A DNA stretch of 64,000 nucleotides from Pirellulaceae bacterium (GTDB lineage: Bacteria; Planctomycetota; Planctomycetia; Pirellulales; Pirellulaceae), in the NCBI GenBank assembly GCA_029243025.1, contig JAQWSU010000018.1, positions 275,558 through 339,557 of the forward strand. The letters run 5' to 3'. The notes under the pieces were generated by a model. That model saw only the letters and a list, made by a program, of their open reading frames with translations, made no database searches and had not been told where the DNA came from. The position numbers were made by a program, and so were the translations under genes. Positions 47,106 to 57,144 of this stretch are shown here, piece by piece. Numbering within the stretch: the stretch's first letter is position 1; each line of letters starts with the position of its first letter.

Positions 47106-48485
47106 TCATTGTGGGTTGCGGCGCACCATCACGGGTCGACCATGAGGCAGACTCGGTAAGTCACGCGTCAACTGAGGAGAGGGCGTCATCATTTGCGCGG
47201 CGGAGAAATTGACGCGTTGAGCAACTCGTCCTCGCTCGTTCCACCAGATCCATCGGTCGACAGGCGACCCTTGTTCGTAGTTTCCTTCAATTGACTTCGC
47301 GCCAGTTTCGTGCCACCAAACCCATTTGCTGGTCTTCTCGCCGTCTCGATAAGAACCCAATAACGACTTTTGACCGTTAGTAAACCACCAAGTAAATTCA
47401 CCCGACGGTCGATCAAATTGGTACTCGCCCGAAAAACGCATCTGCCCGTTGGGATGCCAGGCAATCCATCTTCCGTGCTTCTGATCTTTCCCTTCACGAC
47501 GATAACCAGCCAACTTGGCATCCCACCAGACATCGGGATCCTTCAGCACTAGGCGAGCTTGCAACACCATGCCCTCGAGTTGTTTCTGGCCATTTTTGTA
47601 TAGCTTGGTATTTTTCTCCCACCGTCGACCATTCTGATATTCGACACGAGTGCGAATTTCACCGTTATTGTCCCACTCGATCAACTCACCATCGATCTGC
47701 CCATCGTCATAGGCCAGTTCTCGCATGCGTGTTTCGTTGGGATACCACCAGGTTGACTTACCATGACGGCGACCGGCAGTGAAACGCCAGTCACAAATCA
47801 TCCGTTCGTGCCGATCACTGATCGTCCAACGCCCTTCCAGTTGGCCATTGCGAAAAGCCGCTCGCGACTGAAATGGTGGCGCAAACATGGAGAATGGCGG
47901 TGCGGAAAAAATGCCCGCTTCATTCGGTTGATACCAGCGAGACCATTCGCCAACACGTTGCCCCATATTGAAGCGACCTTCGGCAACCAGATTGCCATCG
48001 GTGTCCCACATCTTCCACGGGCCATGATTGATGTAATTTTGATTTCCATCTTGAGTCACTCCCCTTTCAATCAAGACGTGACCGTCTGCATCACGCTTTT
48101 GAATCATCTCGTAGGGGATCTCATCGGGCTGCCCAATATCAATATTCTCTGTATCAATATTCTCTGCGATGGTCGATGTTTGATCACCGATGAAAGACGG
48201 GTCCAGTTTGGGAGGCTCGTTCAAGATTGGCTCATTGAATTCGGGCGCATCAAAAGCTTGAGGACTGGATTGATGTGGATCGTCCAAAAACGGATCCTGC
48301 GGCGCTAGCTCGCCTGTCGGCAATTCTTCCGGTGACGAAATGCCATCATCCGCATCATCAATCACGTCTGGCAATTCAATATCTTCGAAGATCTCGGAGC
48401 CTAGCTGTGCAGAAGCCGTGTGTGGAAGAACAACAGCTGCGCAGATCAAGACAGCGAGTGCATAGATGGCCAGTCGGCAAAACAT
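47106..48485 (-). CDS. Exported MORN-type (YwqK-like) repeat protein
   Basis: 459 residues with a signal peptide (LAIYALAVLICAAVVLPHTASA). Residues about 25-135 are acidic and Pro-rich, probably disordered. From about residue 150 to 435 are about ten beta-hairpin repeats of MORN_2 type, with units such as GRWIAWHPNGQMRFSGEY and GEFTWWFTNGQKSLLGSY, about 23 residues apart. Proteins of this group are called toxin-antitoxin-associated YwqK in databases, but there is no toxin gene here, and the signal peptide argues for an envelope role. Function unknown. Confidence 0.82.
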   Translation of the reverse strand: MFCRLAIYALAVLICAAVVLPHTASAQLGSEIFEDIELPDVIDDADDGISSPEELPTGELAPQDPFLDDPHQSSPQAFDAPEFNEPILNEPPKLDPSFIGDQTSTIAENIDTENIDIGQPDEIPYEMIQKRDADGHVLIERGVTQDGNQNYINHGPWKMWDTDGNLVAEGRFNMGQRVGEWSRWYQPNEAGIFSAPPFSMFAPPFQSRAAFRNGQLEGRWTISDRHERMICDWRFTAGRRHGKSTWWYPNETRMRELAYDDGQIDGELIEWDNNGEIRTRVEYQNGRRWEKNTKLYKNGQKQLEGMVLQARLVLKDPDVWWDAKLAGYRREGKDQKHGRWIAWHPNGQMRFSGEYQFDRPSGEFTWWFTNGQKSLLGSYRDGEKTSKWVWWHETGAKSIEGNYEQGSPVDRWIWWNERGRVAQRVNFSAAQMMTPSPQLTRDLPSLPHGRPVMVRRNPQ

Positions 48486-48812
48486 CTCTCCATCTCCTCC
48501 GCTGCTTCAACATCGACACGGGCCAGTGAATCGTTAGTCACTTCGGTATCAGTGAACGGCCAATGCAAGCACAGCATCGCAGGCGACACCGTGTAAATGG
48601 CGCGACCGATCGGCATCCGTCATAAATATCGAAACTGTCGGTGTGTGACTTTAAGCGTTTCGGACTCTGAGAAAGATAAGCACAGTTTAAGGGATCGTTT
48701 CGGCTCCATTCCCAAGCCTCGCTCCGAAAAAACCCACCATGACGAACCCATAAAAAAACGCGATGCGACGGAATGCGCACCGCGTAGGCGAGTAGGTTTC
48801 ACGGTTGCTAGC
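48486..48812. other. Intergenic region between MORN-type gene and sugar dehydrogenase gene
   Basis: About 330 bp. It contains the terminator of the sugar dehydrogenase gene at 48752-48785 and presumably the MORN-type gene promoter further on. No gene is supported here. Confidence 0.55.
48752..48785 (-). terminator. Intrinsic terminator of the sugar dehydrogenase gene
   Basis: On the minus strand, ACGCGGTGCG (48785-48776) pairs with CGCATCGCGT (48767-48758) with one G-U pair and an eight-base loop, followed by a seven-base T-run (plus-strand A at 48752-48758). It lies 28 bp beyond the gene stop. Confidence 0.88.
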
Positions 48813-50033
48813 TTAGTCGGCCTCAACGATTCGAAAAATTCGACCAAAGGCATCCGACAGATAAACTTCGCCTTGGCGATCTTGGCCGAAGGTGATCACC
48901 GGAATGCTATCGCCTTCACTGGCGGCAATTGCAATTGGACGATTGGCCACAACCCGTTTTGTATCGTAGTCGTATTTCAATCCCCAAATCTTACCGCTCA
49001 CGTAATCTGCGTAGAGGTAGTACCCGTCGAGTTGGGGCAACAACTTGCCACGATAGACACACCCCCCGGTAATCGATTTCCCCACATCGTGATTATATTC
49101 AAAGATAGGGTCAACGAGGTCTCCGCGAACTTCGGCACCGACAAGTCCGAACTTGTGATTCCCCTCCCGCAAATTCCAGCCGTAGTTAGCTCCCGGTTGC
49201 ACAATATTGATTTCTTCCCACAGATCTTGCCCAACATCAGCCGCCCACAAGGCTCCCGTTTTGCGATCGAATGACATGCGCCACACATTACGAAATCCGT
49301 AGGCAAAGATCTCACCGCGAGCGACCCGGGGATGGCCGTAAAACGGATTATCTTTAGGAATTGCGTAGTTCAATCCTTTGTCTTTCCGATCGACATCAAT
49401 GCGAAGAATCGCCCCCAGCAGAGATTGGACATTTTGGCCATTCATATTCGGGTCATTGAAAGCACCACCATCGCCTAGACCAATGTAGAGGTATCCGTCG
49501 GGCCCAAACACAATGGTGCCACCGTTGTGGTTCCAAAACGGCTGTTTGACCCGCATTATTTCTTCTTCGGAGGCTGGATCCGCGCGGTTAGGATCGTCCT
49601 TTGACACACGAAAGCGTGAGATCACAGAGGTTCTCGGGGCATCGGTGGTCGTGTAGTAGACGAAGAACTCGCCGTTTTCGGCATATTTCGGATGAAAAGC
49701 CAACCCCAACAAGCCTTCTTCATTCTTGTTATCGTTGTAGACAACCTTCGACTCGATATCGAGAAACACCTGTGTCTCGGTGACATCTTGTCGATTGGGC
49801 ATAAACTGCACCACACCCTGCTGGGTTGCCACGAACAATCGGTTCGTTCCATCATCAGCAGTCGTGATGACAACAGGCCGACGCGGTCGCAATTCCTTGA
49901 AAGACCGTACCACCTTCAAAGGCAACGGACTTTGGTCAATTTCTTCTGCACCGCAGACAACAACAATTGAGGGCAACAGAAGACAGGCCAGCATCGAAAT
50001 GCGTCTGATTCGATTCATAAGTATCCTCATCAA
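48813..50033 (-). CDS. PQQ-type glucose/sorbosone dehydrogenase-family protein (exported)
   Basis: 406 residues with a signal peptide (SMLACLLLPSIVVVCGA). The rest is a six-bladed beta propeller of the soluble glucose/sorbosone dehydrogenase family. Conserved pieces are EEGLLGLAFHPKYAENG, WNHNGGTIVFGPDGYLYIGL, GDGGAFNDPN, YGFRNVWRMSFD, ADVGQDLWEEINIV and GANYGWNLREG. These proteins oxidise aldoses in the periplasm using PQQ when the cofactor site is intact; many planctomycete copies are uncharacterised. It precedes a terminator, with the sialidase gene immediately upstream on the same strand. Confidence 0.88.
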   Translation of the reverse strand: MMRILMNRIRRISMLACLLLPSIVVVCGAEEIDQSPLPLKVVRSFKELRPRRPVVITTADDGTNRLFVATQQGVVQFMPNRQDVTETQVFLDIESKVVYNDNKNEEGLLGLAFHPKYAENGEFFVYYTTTDAPRTSVISRFRVSKDDPNRADPASEEEIMRVKQPFWNHNGGTIVFGPDGYLYIGLGDGGAFNDPNMNGQNVQSLLGAILRIDVDRKDKGLNYAIPKDNPFYGHPRVARGEIFAYGFRNVWRMSFDRKTGALWAADVGQDLWEEINIVQPGANYGWNLREGNHKFGLVGAEVRGDLVDPIFEYNHDVGKSITGGCVYRGKLLPQLDGYYLYADYVSGKIWGLKYDYDTKRVVANRPIAIAASEGDSIPVITFGQDRQGEVYLSDAFGRIFRIVEAD

Positions 50034-50065
50034 TTCCTTCAGGTAAATTCATTGGTAAACACAGA

Positions 50066-51205
50066 TCACTTAGAATCCTTGTTAACCATTTCATCCAATT
50101 CAGAAAGTTTAAGTCTCACACTCACGATGTAGGGAGGCTCGTCCTTTGTCCAATGCCCGTAGGTCGTGGTCACGAAGGTCCCATCGGGGAGCACTTCCAC
50201 GCCCGGATAGGCACAATCACTCCGAGAATGATTGTCCATCAAGCGGACGCGATATTGACCTTCACGACCCGCCACGAGATCTTGATAGGTCCCGACCCAA
50301 GCCACCCAATCACCACGAGTCGGGCTTTCGTGAGTCGTATCACGAAAGCTGATAAAGAGCCGCCCGTCGGGCGCGTATTTTGCCGTATGTCGATCACCCG
50401 TCAGTGATCCCGGTAACTCAACAGGTTCACTCCAACTCGCACCCTCGTCATCAGAAAAAATCGCAAACGAATTCCGACGTCGGGAATTTTCTCGCAGCAA
50501 GGCGGCTAACTGCTTGCCGTCGGGTGACCGAATGATCCCGGGCTCACAAAGGTGCACATCCTCGCGGGTCAGAATCACTGAGGGATCGGCCCAGGTCAGC
50601 CCACCGTCTCGGCTAGTTGTTTGATACAAAGTGAAGGGGCCTCGTGTTCCAGACTCTGTAAAGAAACGTCCATCATCATGAAACATGGCTAGATATCGCC
50701 CGGGTTCATCCAACCCGACAACACTACCCATTACAACAATGCCCCCCCAATCACCAGCCACCTTGAGCTCCGACCAAGATTGACCGTCATCAGAAGAGAC
50801 AGCAAGACGAGCCGGATAGAGTCCCGACCAGAGAATCAAACGTTTTTTGCCATCGGCATCGACAACGCGATGGATCGTCGGTGTCTCTTTGCTGGTGGAC
50901 CAGGACGCGGGCACCGGCAAGCGAGGACTCCAGGTCAGTCCAGCATCATCACTACGTTTCATCATGATCGGGCCACGACCGTGCCCCTTCGGATAGACAA
51001 CGAGCATTGTTTTCTGATCTTCCAACAGGACGGTTGTGGGATGGCCCAAATACTGTCCGGGCTCCCGATCGACGACGACTTGACGCTGTTGTTGATCCGC
51101 AAGGTCGATCAGCGGAATGGAATAACCTCGAGGCGTTTCCGCCGGCAGATTCCCAATCAGTCCCGTTCCGAGCAAGTAAACGCCAAGGATCGATGAAAAC
51201 TTCAT
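50066..51205 (-). CDS. Sialidase-type (BNR/Asp-box) glycoside hydrolase, exported
   Basis: About 379 residues from the ATG at 51205, which opens a signal peptide (SSILGVYLLGTGLIGNLPA). Four Asp-boxes are visible: SDDAGLTW, SSDDGQSW, SRDGGLTW and SDDEGASW, marking a six-bladed propeller like GH33 sialidases. Candidate catalytic parts are the Arg in RKSDD-like GPIMMKRSDD and the Glu in HLCEPGII. It is divergent from the kelch/symporter and epimerase genes, so release and uptake of sialic acid is suggested. Other Asp-box hydrolases cannot be excluded. An upstream start at 51394 is unlikely. Confidence 0.82.
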   Translation of the reverse strand: MKFSSILGVYLLGTGLIGNLPAETPRGYSIPLIDLADQQQRQVVVDREPGQYLGHPTTVLLEDQKTMLVVYPKGHGRGPIMMKRSDDAGLTWSPRLPVPASWSTSKETPTIHRVVDADGKKRLILWSGLYPARLAVSSDDGQSWSELKVAGDWGGIVVMGSVVGLDEPGRYLAMFHDDGRFFTESGTRGPFTLYQTTSRDGGLTWADPSVILTREDVHLCEPGIIRSPDGKQLAALLRENSRRRNSFAIFSDDEGASWSEPVELPGSLTGDRHTAKYAPDGRLFISFRDTTHESPTRGDWVAWVGTYQDLVAGREGQYRVRLMDNHSRSDCAYPGVEVLPDGTFVTTTYGHWTKDEPPYIVSVRLKLSELDEMVNKDSK

Positions 51206-51409
51206 AAGAGATTCCACATCTGGTAGCGTATTTCGAATTCCGTCAAGCTGACAGAATTTTAGCATTATTGAGGGGGGGGGGTATGGTGGCATTTCACGCG
51301 CCACATCGACACAATAGACGTGACAAAAGCGCGTGACCCGTACAAATAGACGGCCTGCCGAGTCGCCATCGTACGCGACAGGAGGGCACATCACAAACCG
51401 ATTTGAGTA

Positions 51410-54001
51410 ATGAATTTGAATTTAAAACGATCAAAATCCCTGTTTGTGTTAAAGCTCCTCCTGGCTGGAATCATTCTGGCTGGAATCATTGTCCTTTCAT
51501 CGCTCGGTGAGTTGAGAGCGGACGAGAACAGCCCAATCCTACGTTGGGGGGAGATGGAACCGATCCCGAATCAAACCGGCTTGGCAGGCATGGTCGCAGG
51601 AATTCACAACGACCAGTTGATTGCCGGGGGGGGTGCAAATTTCCCGACGGCCCCACCGTGGCAAGACGGCACGAAGGTCTGGCACGATCAGATTTATGCC
51701 ATGGACTTGAAACAAGGAACTTGGCGGACGCTCAAACAGAAGCTACCAAGCGCCGTCGCTTATGGCGTCAGCGTATCGCATCCCGACGGGATCATCGTTT
51801 GTGGTGGAGACGATGGCAAGCAAATTTTTTCTGACGTCTATCGCTTGACCTATCAAAACGACCGCGTCAAGATCGATTCGCTCCCGCCCCTCCCCGCTCC
51901 ATGCACGCAAATGAGCGGCGCGATTGTCGGAGACTTACTCTACATTGCCGGTGGCATGAATCAACTTGACGCCACCCAGGCCTCCGACAAGTTCTGGAGC
52001 CTCAATCTCAAGACTGCCGAACATTGGACCGAGTTGCCCCCCTTGCCGACAGGCAGGATTCAAGCCATTGCCGGATCTCAAGGCGGCAGTTTTTTTTTGT
52101 TTGGGGGCATTCATTTGAAGGCGGATACCGCGGGGAAGTCAACGAGGGTTACGCCTTACCTCAAGGAAGCTTGGAAGTACGCACCTCGTTCAGCAACAAC
52201 AGGCAACTGGCGACGCATCTCAGAGCTGCCGAATGCGGCCGCAGCCGCCCCTTCTCCGGCATTTCCCGCGGGTCAAACTCACTTGCTGATCTTGGGTGGC
52301 GTCGATGGTTCCCTGTTTGATGCGGACCAGGTAACCCATCCTGGATTTCCAGGACGCATTCTGTCTTACAATCCAGTCACCGACCGTTGGGCAGAGGCCG
52401 GCACGATACCGACGGAGGACGCACGCGTCACAGCGCCGTGTATTGCCAGCGGTGGACGCGGCATCATCGTTAGTGGCGAGAGTCGGCCCGGCATCCGCTC
52501 ACCGCGTGTGATGGACGTGACATTACTGCGAGAAGACCAGAGTTTTGGAATCCTCAATTGGTCTGTACTGATCGTTTACCTTCTAGGCCTTGTAATCATC
52601 GGCTTTTATTTCGCGAGGCGCGAAAGCTCGACCAACGATTTCTTCCTGGCCGGTGGGCGAGTTCCCTGGTGGGCGGCCGGTCTTTCGATTTTCGCCACCA
52701 TGCTCAGCGCTATTACTTATCTCGCAATCCCCGCGCGAAGTTACAGCACCAACTGGATTTTCTTTGTGGTGAACTGCGGCATCCTCGCCATCGCGCCGGT
52801 CATCATTGTGGTCTATCTACCTTTTTTTCGACGTCTGCAAGTCACCACCGCTTATGAATATCTTGAAAAGCGTTTCAGTCTTGGAATCCGCCTGATCGGC
52901 AGCTTGTCGTTCATCATTTTCCAGTTTGGCCGCATGGGCATTGTTGTGTTGTTACCCGCGTTAGCTTTGTCCGCAGTCACCGGTATCAACGTGTACGTAT
53001 GCATTGTCGTGATGGGCACTCTCAGCACCTTATACACGGTACTGGGCGGAATCGAAGCCGTAATCTGGACCGATGTACTGCAAACATTCGTCTTATTGGG
53101 CGGTGCGTTAGCGGCAATCGCCACCGTGATTCTCCAAGTCGACGGTGGCTTGGGCACGATCTGGGAGTCGGCACAAGAGAACGGAAAACTGCAACTGATC
53201 AATCCTTCCTGGAGCCTCGCCAGCGATGGAATCCTCGTGATGGTGCTGGCGGCCATCTTCAACAATCTAGTCTCTTACTCGACCGACCAAGCGGTAATTC
53301 AACGATACCTAACGACTAAGGATGAACAAGCATCGCGTCGCGCAATTTGGACCAATGCGTTGTTGGCTATTCCGGCGTCGGCCTTATTCTTCTTCGTGGG
53401 CACCGCCTTATTTGTCTTCTATCAGAGCCACCCTGCGAGCTTACATCCACTCGAAAAGACCGATCAAATCTTCGCTTGGTTCATCGCCAGTGAAATGCCA
53501 CCGGGACTATCAGGCCTGGTTATCGCGGGTATCTTTGCGGCGGCCATGTCGAGTTTGGACTCAAGTATTCATTCTGTGTCGACAGCCATCACCACCGACT
53601 TCATTCGCCGCTTTCGCCCCAATCTGGAAGAGCATCATTTCCTAAATATCGCTCGGGCGTTGACATTGATCCTGGGCATCGTAGGCACAATCACCGCCAC
53701 GGTGATGGCCGGACAAGACATACAATCGTTGTGGACTTTCTTCTTAGGCCTGATTGGTTTATTCGGTGGAACTCTCTGTGGTTTATTCCTGCTCGGCATC
53801 TTTACGCGACGAACAGCCGCTATCCACGCATGGATTGGGATCGTGTTCAGTATTGCCGCATTGGCCGTGGCACGTTTTGGCTTCAACTTAAACAGCTTAT
53901 TATTTGCCGCTCTCGGAGCGACAACCTGCTTGTTCACGGGATGGCTGGCGGCAATCATTGTCCGGCAACCACCCAAGAATCTTGACGGGCTGACACGTTG
54001 A
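51410..54001 (+). CDS. Kelch-repeat (NanM-like) domain fused to sodium:solute symporter
   Basis: 863 residues. A first hydrophobic segment (residues 12-33) is a signal/anchor. Residues about 45-380 form a kelch beta propeller: GLAGMVAGIHNDQLIAGG, DGIIVCGGDDG, VGDLLYIAGGMNQ, GSFFLFGGI, HLLILGGVDGSL. They resemble sialate mutarotase NanM. From about residue 385 there are 13-14 helices of the SSS family with FARRESSTNDFFLAGGRVP and FAAAMSSLDSSIHSVSTAIT. So a periplasmic mutarotase domain is attached to the transporter. The stop overlaps the TTG of the epimerase gene. The fusion occurs in other planctomycetes as I recall. Confidence 0.88.
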   Translation: MNLNLKRSKSLFVLKLLLAGIILAGIIVLSSLGELRADENSPILRWGEMEPIPNQTGLAGMVAGIHNDQLIAGGGANFPTAPPWQDGTKVWHDQIYAMDLKQGTWRTLKQKLPSAVAYGVSVSHPDGIIVCGGDDGKQIFSDVYRLTYQNDRVKIDSLPPLPAPCTQMSGAIVGDLLYIAGGMNQLDATQASDKFWSLNLKTAEHWTELPPLPTGRIQAIAGSQGGSFFLFGGIHLKADTAGKSTRVTPYLKEAWKYAPRSATTGNWRRISELPNAAAAAPSPAFPAGQTHLLILGGVDGSLFDADQVTHPGFPGRILSYNPVTDRWAEAGTIPTEDARVTAPCIASGGRGIIVSGESRPGIRSPRVMDVTLLREDQSFGILNWSVLIVYLLGLVIIGFYFARRESSTNDFFLAGGRVPWWAAGLSIFATMLSAITYLAIPARSYSTNWIFFVVNCGILAIAPVIIVVYLPFFRRLQVTTAYEYLEKRFSLGIRLIGSLSFIIFQFGRMGIVVLLPALALSAVTGINVYVCIVVMGTLSTLYTVLGGIEAVIWTDVLQTFVLLGGALAAIATVILQVDGGLGTIWESAQENGKLQLINPSWSLASDGILVMVLAAIFNNLVSYSTDQAVIQRYLTTKDEQASRRAIWTNALLAIPASALFFFVGTALFVFYQSHPASLHPLEKTDQIFAWFIASEMPPGLSGLVIAGIFAAAMSSLDSSIHSVSTAITTDFIRRFRPNLEEHHFLNIARALTLILGIVGTITATVMAGQDIQSLWTFFLGLIGLFGGTLCGLFLLGIFTRRTAAIHAWIGIVFSIAALAVARFGFNLNSLLFAALGATTCLFTGWLAAIIVRQPPKNLDGLTR

Positions 54002-55188
54002 CCGAGATGACACCGAACCGATGTACTTCCTTACTGAACACTTATCGTGAGGGATTACTGAACGACACCGTTCCTTTCTGGATTCGAACCGCTGTCGATC
54101 GTCAGCACGGTGGTTTCATCACGTCGCTGGACCGAGATGGGAGCGTGATCGACACGGACAAGGGAATGTGGCAACAAGGCCGTTTCACTTGGTTGTTAGC
54201 GCACCTCTACAATCAGGTCGAGGCGCGGCCCGAGTGGCTAGAATTAGCCACCCATGGCATCGACTTCATTCGCCAACATGGATTTGATGCCGATGGTCGA
54301 ATGTGGTTCCATCTCACTCGCGAGGGTGCACCCCTTCGCAAACGACGTTACGCTTTCACCGAAGCGTTTACCATCATGGCGTTTGCCGAATACGCTCGCG
54401 CTACGAACGACGATCGCATGGCAGAAAATGCGATTCAACTCTTCGAACGCTATCAAGCCTTTCGGCAACAACCGACTGGGCCGAACAAATTCGAGCCAAC
54501 CCGCCCCATGAAATCGATGGGAGGCCCCATGATCACCTTGTCGATCTGTCAGGTGTTGCGGGCAGCGATCGACTGGCCGCAGGCAAATCGATTCATTGAT
54601 CAAAGCATTGACGAAATCGAACAAGACTTTGTCAAACCGGATCGAGAGGTGGTAATGGAATCGGTCGGGCCAGAGGGTCAAATTTACGATCATTTCGATG
54701 GGCGCACGTTGAATCCAGGGCACGCGATTGAAGGGGCCTGGTTTATCATGCATGAAGGCAAACATCGAGCCGATCCGCAGCTCATTCAGCTCGGCACACA
54801 AATGTTAGAATGGATGTGGCACCGCGGCTGGGATGAAGAATACGGAGGAATGTTTTACTTCCGTGATCTGCGGGGGTTACCCGTCCAAGAATACTGGCAC
54901 GACATGAAATTTTGGTGGCCTCACAACGAGACGATCATCGCAACGCTCTTAGCTTGGTCGCTCACGGGGCAAGCGCGTTATGCGGATTGGCACCGCCAAA
55001 TTCACGACTGGGCCTACCAGCATTTTCCCGATGAAGTGCACGGTGAATGGTATGGATACCTGCACCGTGATGGGCGCATCTCGGTGCCGCTCAAAGGCAA
55101 TCTCTGGAAAGGGCCATTCCATTTGCCACGAATGCAACTCTACTGCTGGAAGCTACTCGAAGAAAAACTGTCTTCCGAAGTCACCTGA
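53998..55188 (+). CDS. N-acylglucosamine 2-epimerase family protein
   Basis: 396 residues of the (alpha/alpha)6 barrel AGE family, the usual length. Segments KGMWQQGRFTWLLAHLYNQV, RRYAFTEAFTIMAFAEYA, LNPGHAIEGAWFIMHEG, and KFWWPHNETIIATL carry the conserved Arg, His and Glu. It interconverts N-acetylglucosamine and N-acetylmannosamine, or related sugars, which in sialic acid breakdown follows the aldolase. No nanA lyase is visible in the window. The TTG at 53998 overlaps the symporter stop; the ATG at 54007 is equally possible. Confidence 0.88.
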   Translation: MTEMTPNRCTSLLNTYREGLLNDTVPFWIRTAVDRQHGGFITSLDRDGSVIDTDKGMWQQGRFTWLLAHLYNQVEARPEWLELATHGIDFIRQHGFDADGRMWFHLTREGAPLRKRRYAFTEAFTIMAFAEYARATNDDRMAENAIQLFERYQAFRQQPTGPNKFEPTRPMKSMGGPMITLSICQVLRAAIDWPQANRFIDQSIDEIEQDFVKPDREVVMESVGPEGQIYDHFDGRTLNPGHAIEGAWFIMHEGKHRADPQLIQLGTQMLEWMWHRGWDEEYGGMFYFRDLRGLPVQEYWHDMKFWWPHNETIIATLLAWSLTGQARYADWHRQIHDWAYQHFPDEVHGEWYGYLHRDGRISVPLKGNLWKGPFHLPRMQLYCWKLLEEKLSSEVT

Positions 55189-55198
55189 ATCACCAAGA

Positions 55199-56044
55199 TC
55201 AGCGAATGCTATCGCTGCACCATCGCTGACCAGCTTGCAACAGATCGAACGATTGGTCAAGTTGCTGGCAGGTTGCCACGAATTCATCCGGCGATTCCGT
55301 ATTGAATTTGAACATGTCGTAATGACAAGGGACCACATGTCGCGCCCCGATTGTTTTCGCCAATTGGGCTGCCTCTCGGCCCCCAAGATTGCCCGCGACA
55401 CGACGTTCCGGTGCACGACCGTTGATCGGCAAAATGGCCAAATCGACCGCAAACGGCTGCAACGTTTCTGCCATCCCTTCATACAACATCGTATCACCGC
55501 TGTGATAAATGCTCCACGGTCCGAACCTGGCCACAAGACCGATAAACTTGCAGCGACCTTGCTCGTCTCTTTCGACCGTTTCGTGTGCCGCGGGCACCCC
55601 ATTCAGCTGAAACGGCCCCGACACGTATTCTTGCCCTGCGTCAATCGTTCGCAATCGTGACGGTTCCACCCCCAATCGATCGGCAGCGAATCGCTGATTC
55701 GCCGCGGGCACGACGATCTCCAAATCGGCGTTGGCGGCCATCAGAGGTTTTAATGTGTCAGCATCCAGGTGGTCGGTATGATTGTGGCTGGAGGTTGTCA
55801 CACCGACAAACCCCAAACAACTTGGTTCAATCGCCAATTCAGTCATGCGCACATGGGGCTTGTCGGTCGCGGCATATTTATTCGTGAGCGAATCGGACAA
55901 GTAGGGATCAAACAACAAATGTTGTTGCTGCCATTTGACAAGAAATCCGCTTTGACCAAGCCACCAAATAAAGAAGGACTCGCTACTCTCGGCTGCTCGA
56001 ATGTCAGCCAACAGCAAGTCACCGGCGAGCATTGGCTTGATCAT
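55199..56044 (-). CDS. Metallo-beta-lactamase-fold hydrolase (UlaG-like)
   Basis: 281 residues. The MBL motif is SSHNHTDHLDADT, giving His-x-His-x-Asp-His, with later metal ligands in IYHSGDTMLYEG and VVPCHYDMFKF. It resembles UlaG-like L-ascorbate-6-phosphate lactonases, but the physiological substrate is unclear. The ATG overlaps the stop of the MetE-like gene by four bases (ATGA), so the two are translationally coupled. No signal peptide, so cytoplasmic. Confidence 0.85.
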   Translation of the reverse strand: MIKPMLAGDLLLADIRAAESSESFFIWWLGQSGFLVKWQQQHLLFDPYLSDSLTNKYAATDKPHVRMTELAIEPSCLGFVGVTTSSHNHTDHLDADTLKPLMAANADLEIVVPAANQRFAADRLGVEPSRLRTIDAGQEYVSGPFQLNGVPAAHETVERDEQGRCKFIGLVARFGPWSIYHSGDTMLYEGMAETLQPFAVDLAILPINGRAPERRVAGNLGGREAAQLAKTIGARHVVPCHYDMFKFNTESPDEFVATCQQLDQSFDLLQAGQRWCSDSIR

Positions 56045-57075
56045 TCGCCCAGCTCCTTACGCACTTGATGAACTCCCGCCACCATATTCGCAAGTTTACG
56101 ACGGGCGGCCCAACGAGCGGTTTGACTCAAACCACAATCCGGCGCGAACGACAAACGTTCGGCAGGCGCGTATTTCAGGCAAAGCCGGACGCGATCAACG
56201 ATATCCTGAACACTTTCAATGTAATAGCTTTTTACGTCGATGATGCCGATCGCAACATCAACTCGCTTGGCAATGGTTTCCAAGATCTCAATCTCACTGA
56301 ACTCACGACTCGCCATTTCCAGATGAATTTCATCGAGATGGAAATCGAGAAAGTCCGGAAACATCGGTTCATAACGTCGAAAACCAACCGCATGCCCTTT
56401 AAAATTCCCGAAACACAAATGGGTCGAAAGCCGACATTTGCCCACAATCGGCTCGACGGTCCGATTGAAGATGTCAACGAATCGTTGGCGATCTTCGCGG
56501 TAGGCATAGCAACTCATGGACGGCTCATCTACCGTGATCTCCTGACAACCGGCTTCCACCAACGCAACAAGCTCGTTTCGAATCAGTGGCAACAAGGCCT
56601 CTGTTACGGCGAATCGATCGGGATACTGTTGATTTGGCAACAGTCGACCGCTCATTGTATAGGGTCCCGGCACACTTGCCTTGAGCACCGGTCCGGAGGG
56701 AGCCAGTCGCTGCAATCGCTCAAATTCCTCCACTGCTCCGAGCCCTCTCGAGGCAGCCAGTTCGCCGATGATCGCGTGCTTACCACGTTGATCGTGCGCC
56801 GGCGGACCAAATTGGCGTGGACTACTCGATTCTAAATCGATTCCGTCGATGTAGCCGTAAAAAGAAAGGTTGAAGTCAAAACGGGTTTGCTCACCATCGG
56901 TGATCACATCGAGTCCCGCACTGACCTGATCGTGGATCGCGGCAATCACCGCGTCGTCTTGCATCTCAACAACATCGTCACGACCAAATTGATCGAGATT
57001 CTGGCTGGAAAATTCAAGCCAACCTGGAAATGGATAACTACCAATCACAGTCGTTCTGAGCGGAATTGGTTGCAT
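56041..57075 (-). CDS. MetE-like (cobalamin-independent methionine synthase C-terminal domain) protein
   Basis: 344 residues matching only the catalytic C-terminal barrel of MetE, as in short archaeal-type proteins. It has TTVIGSYPFPGW at the start, ITDGEQTRFDF, GPYTMSGRL, ITVDEPSMSCY, zinc ligands in STHLCFGNFKG (His, Cys), HLEMASRE (Glu) and FAPDCGLSQTARW (Cys). It would transfer a methyl group to a thiol, but without the N-terminal domain the donor may not be methyl-tetrahydrofolate. It is coupled to a UlaG-like hydrolase. Confidence 0.88.
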   Translation of the reverse strand: MQPIPLRTTVIGSYPFPGWLEFSSQNLDQFGRDDVVEMQDDAVIAAIHDQVSAGLDVITDGEQTRFDFNLSFYGYIDGIDLESSSPRQFGPPAHDQRGKHAIIGELAASRGLGAVEEFERLQRLAPSGPVLKASVPGPYTMSGRLLPNQQYPDRFAVTEALLPLIRNELVALVEAGCQEITVDEPSMSCYAYREDRQRFVDIFNRTVEPIVGKCRLSTHLCFGNFKGHAVGFRRYEPMFPDFLDFHLDEIHLEMASREFSEIEILETIAKRVDVAIGIIDVKSYYIESVQDIVDRVRLCLKYAPAERLSFAPDCGLSQTARWAARRKLANMVAGVHQVRKELGE

Positions 57076-57144
57076 GGCTTTGATTTGTCTCCCAATCGAT
57101 CAACTTACAAACGATATCGCTAAATTGCGACAAGCCTACCATCG

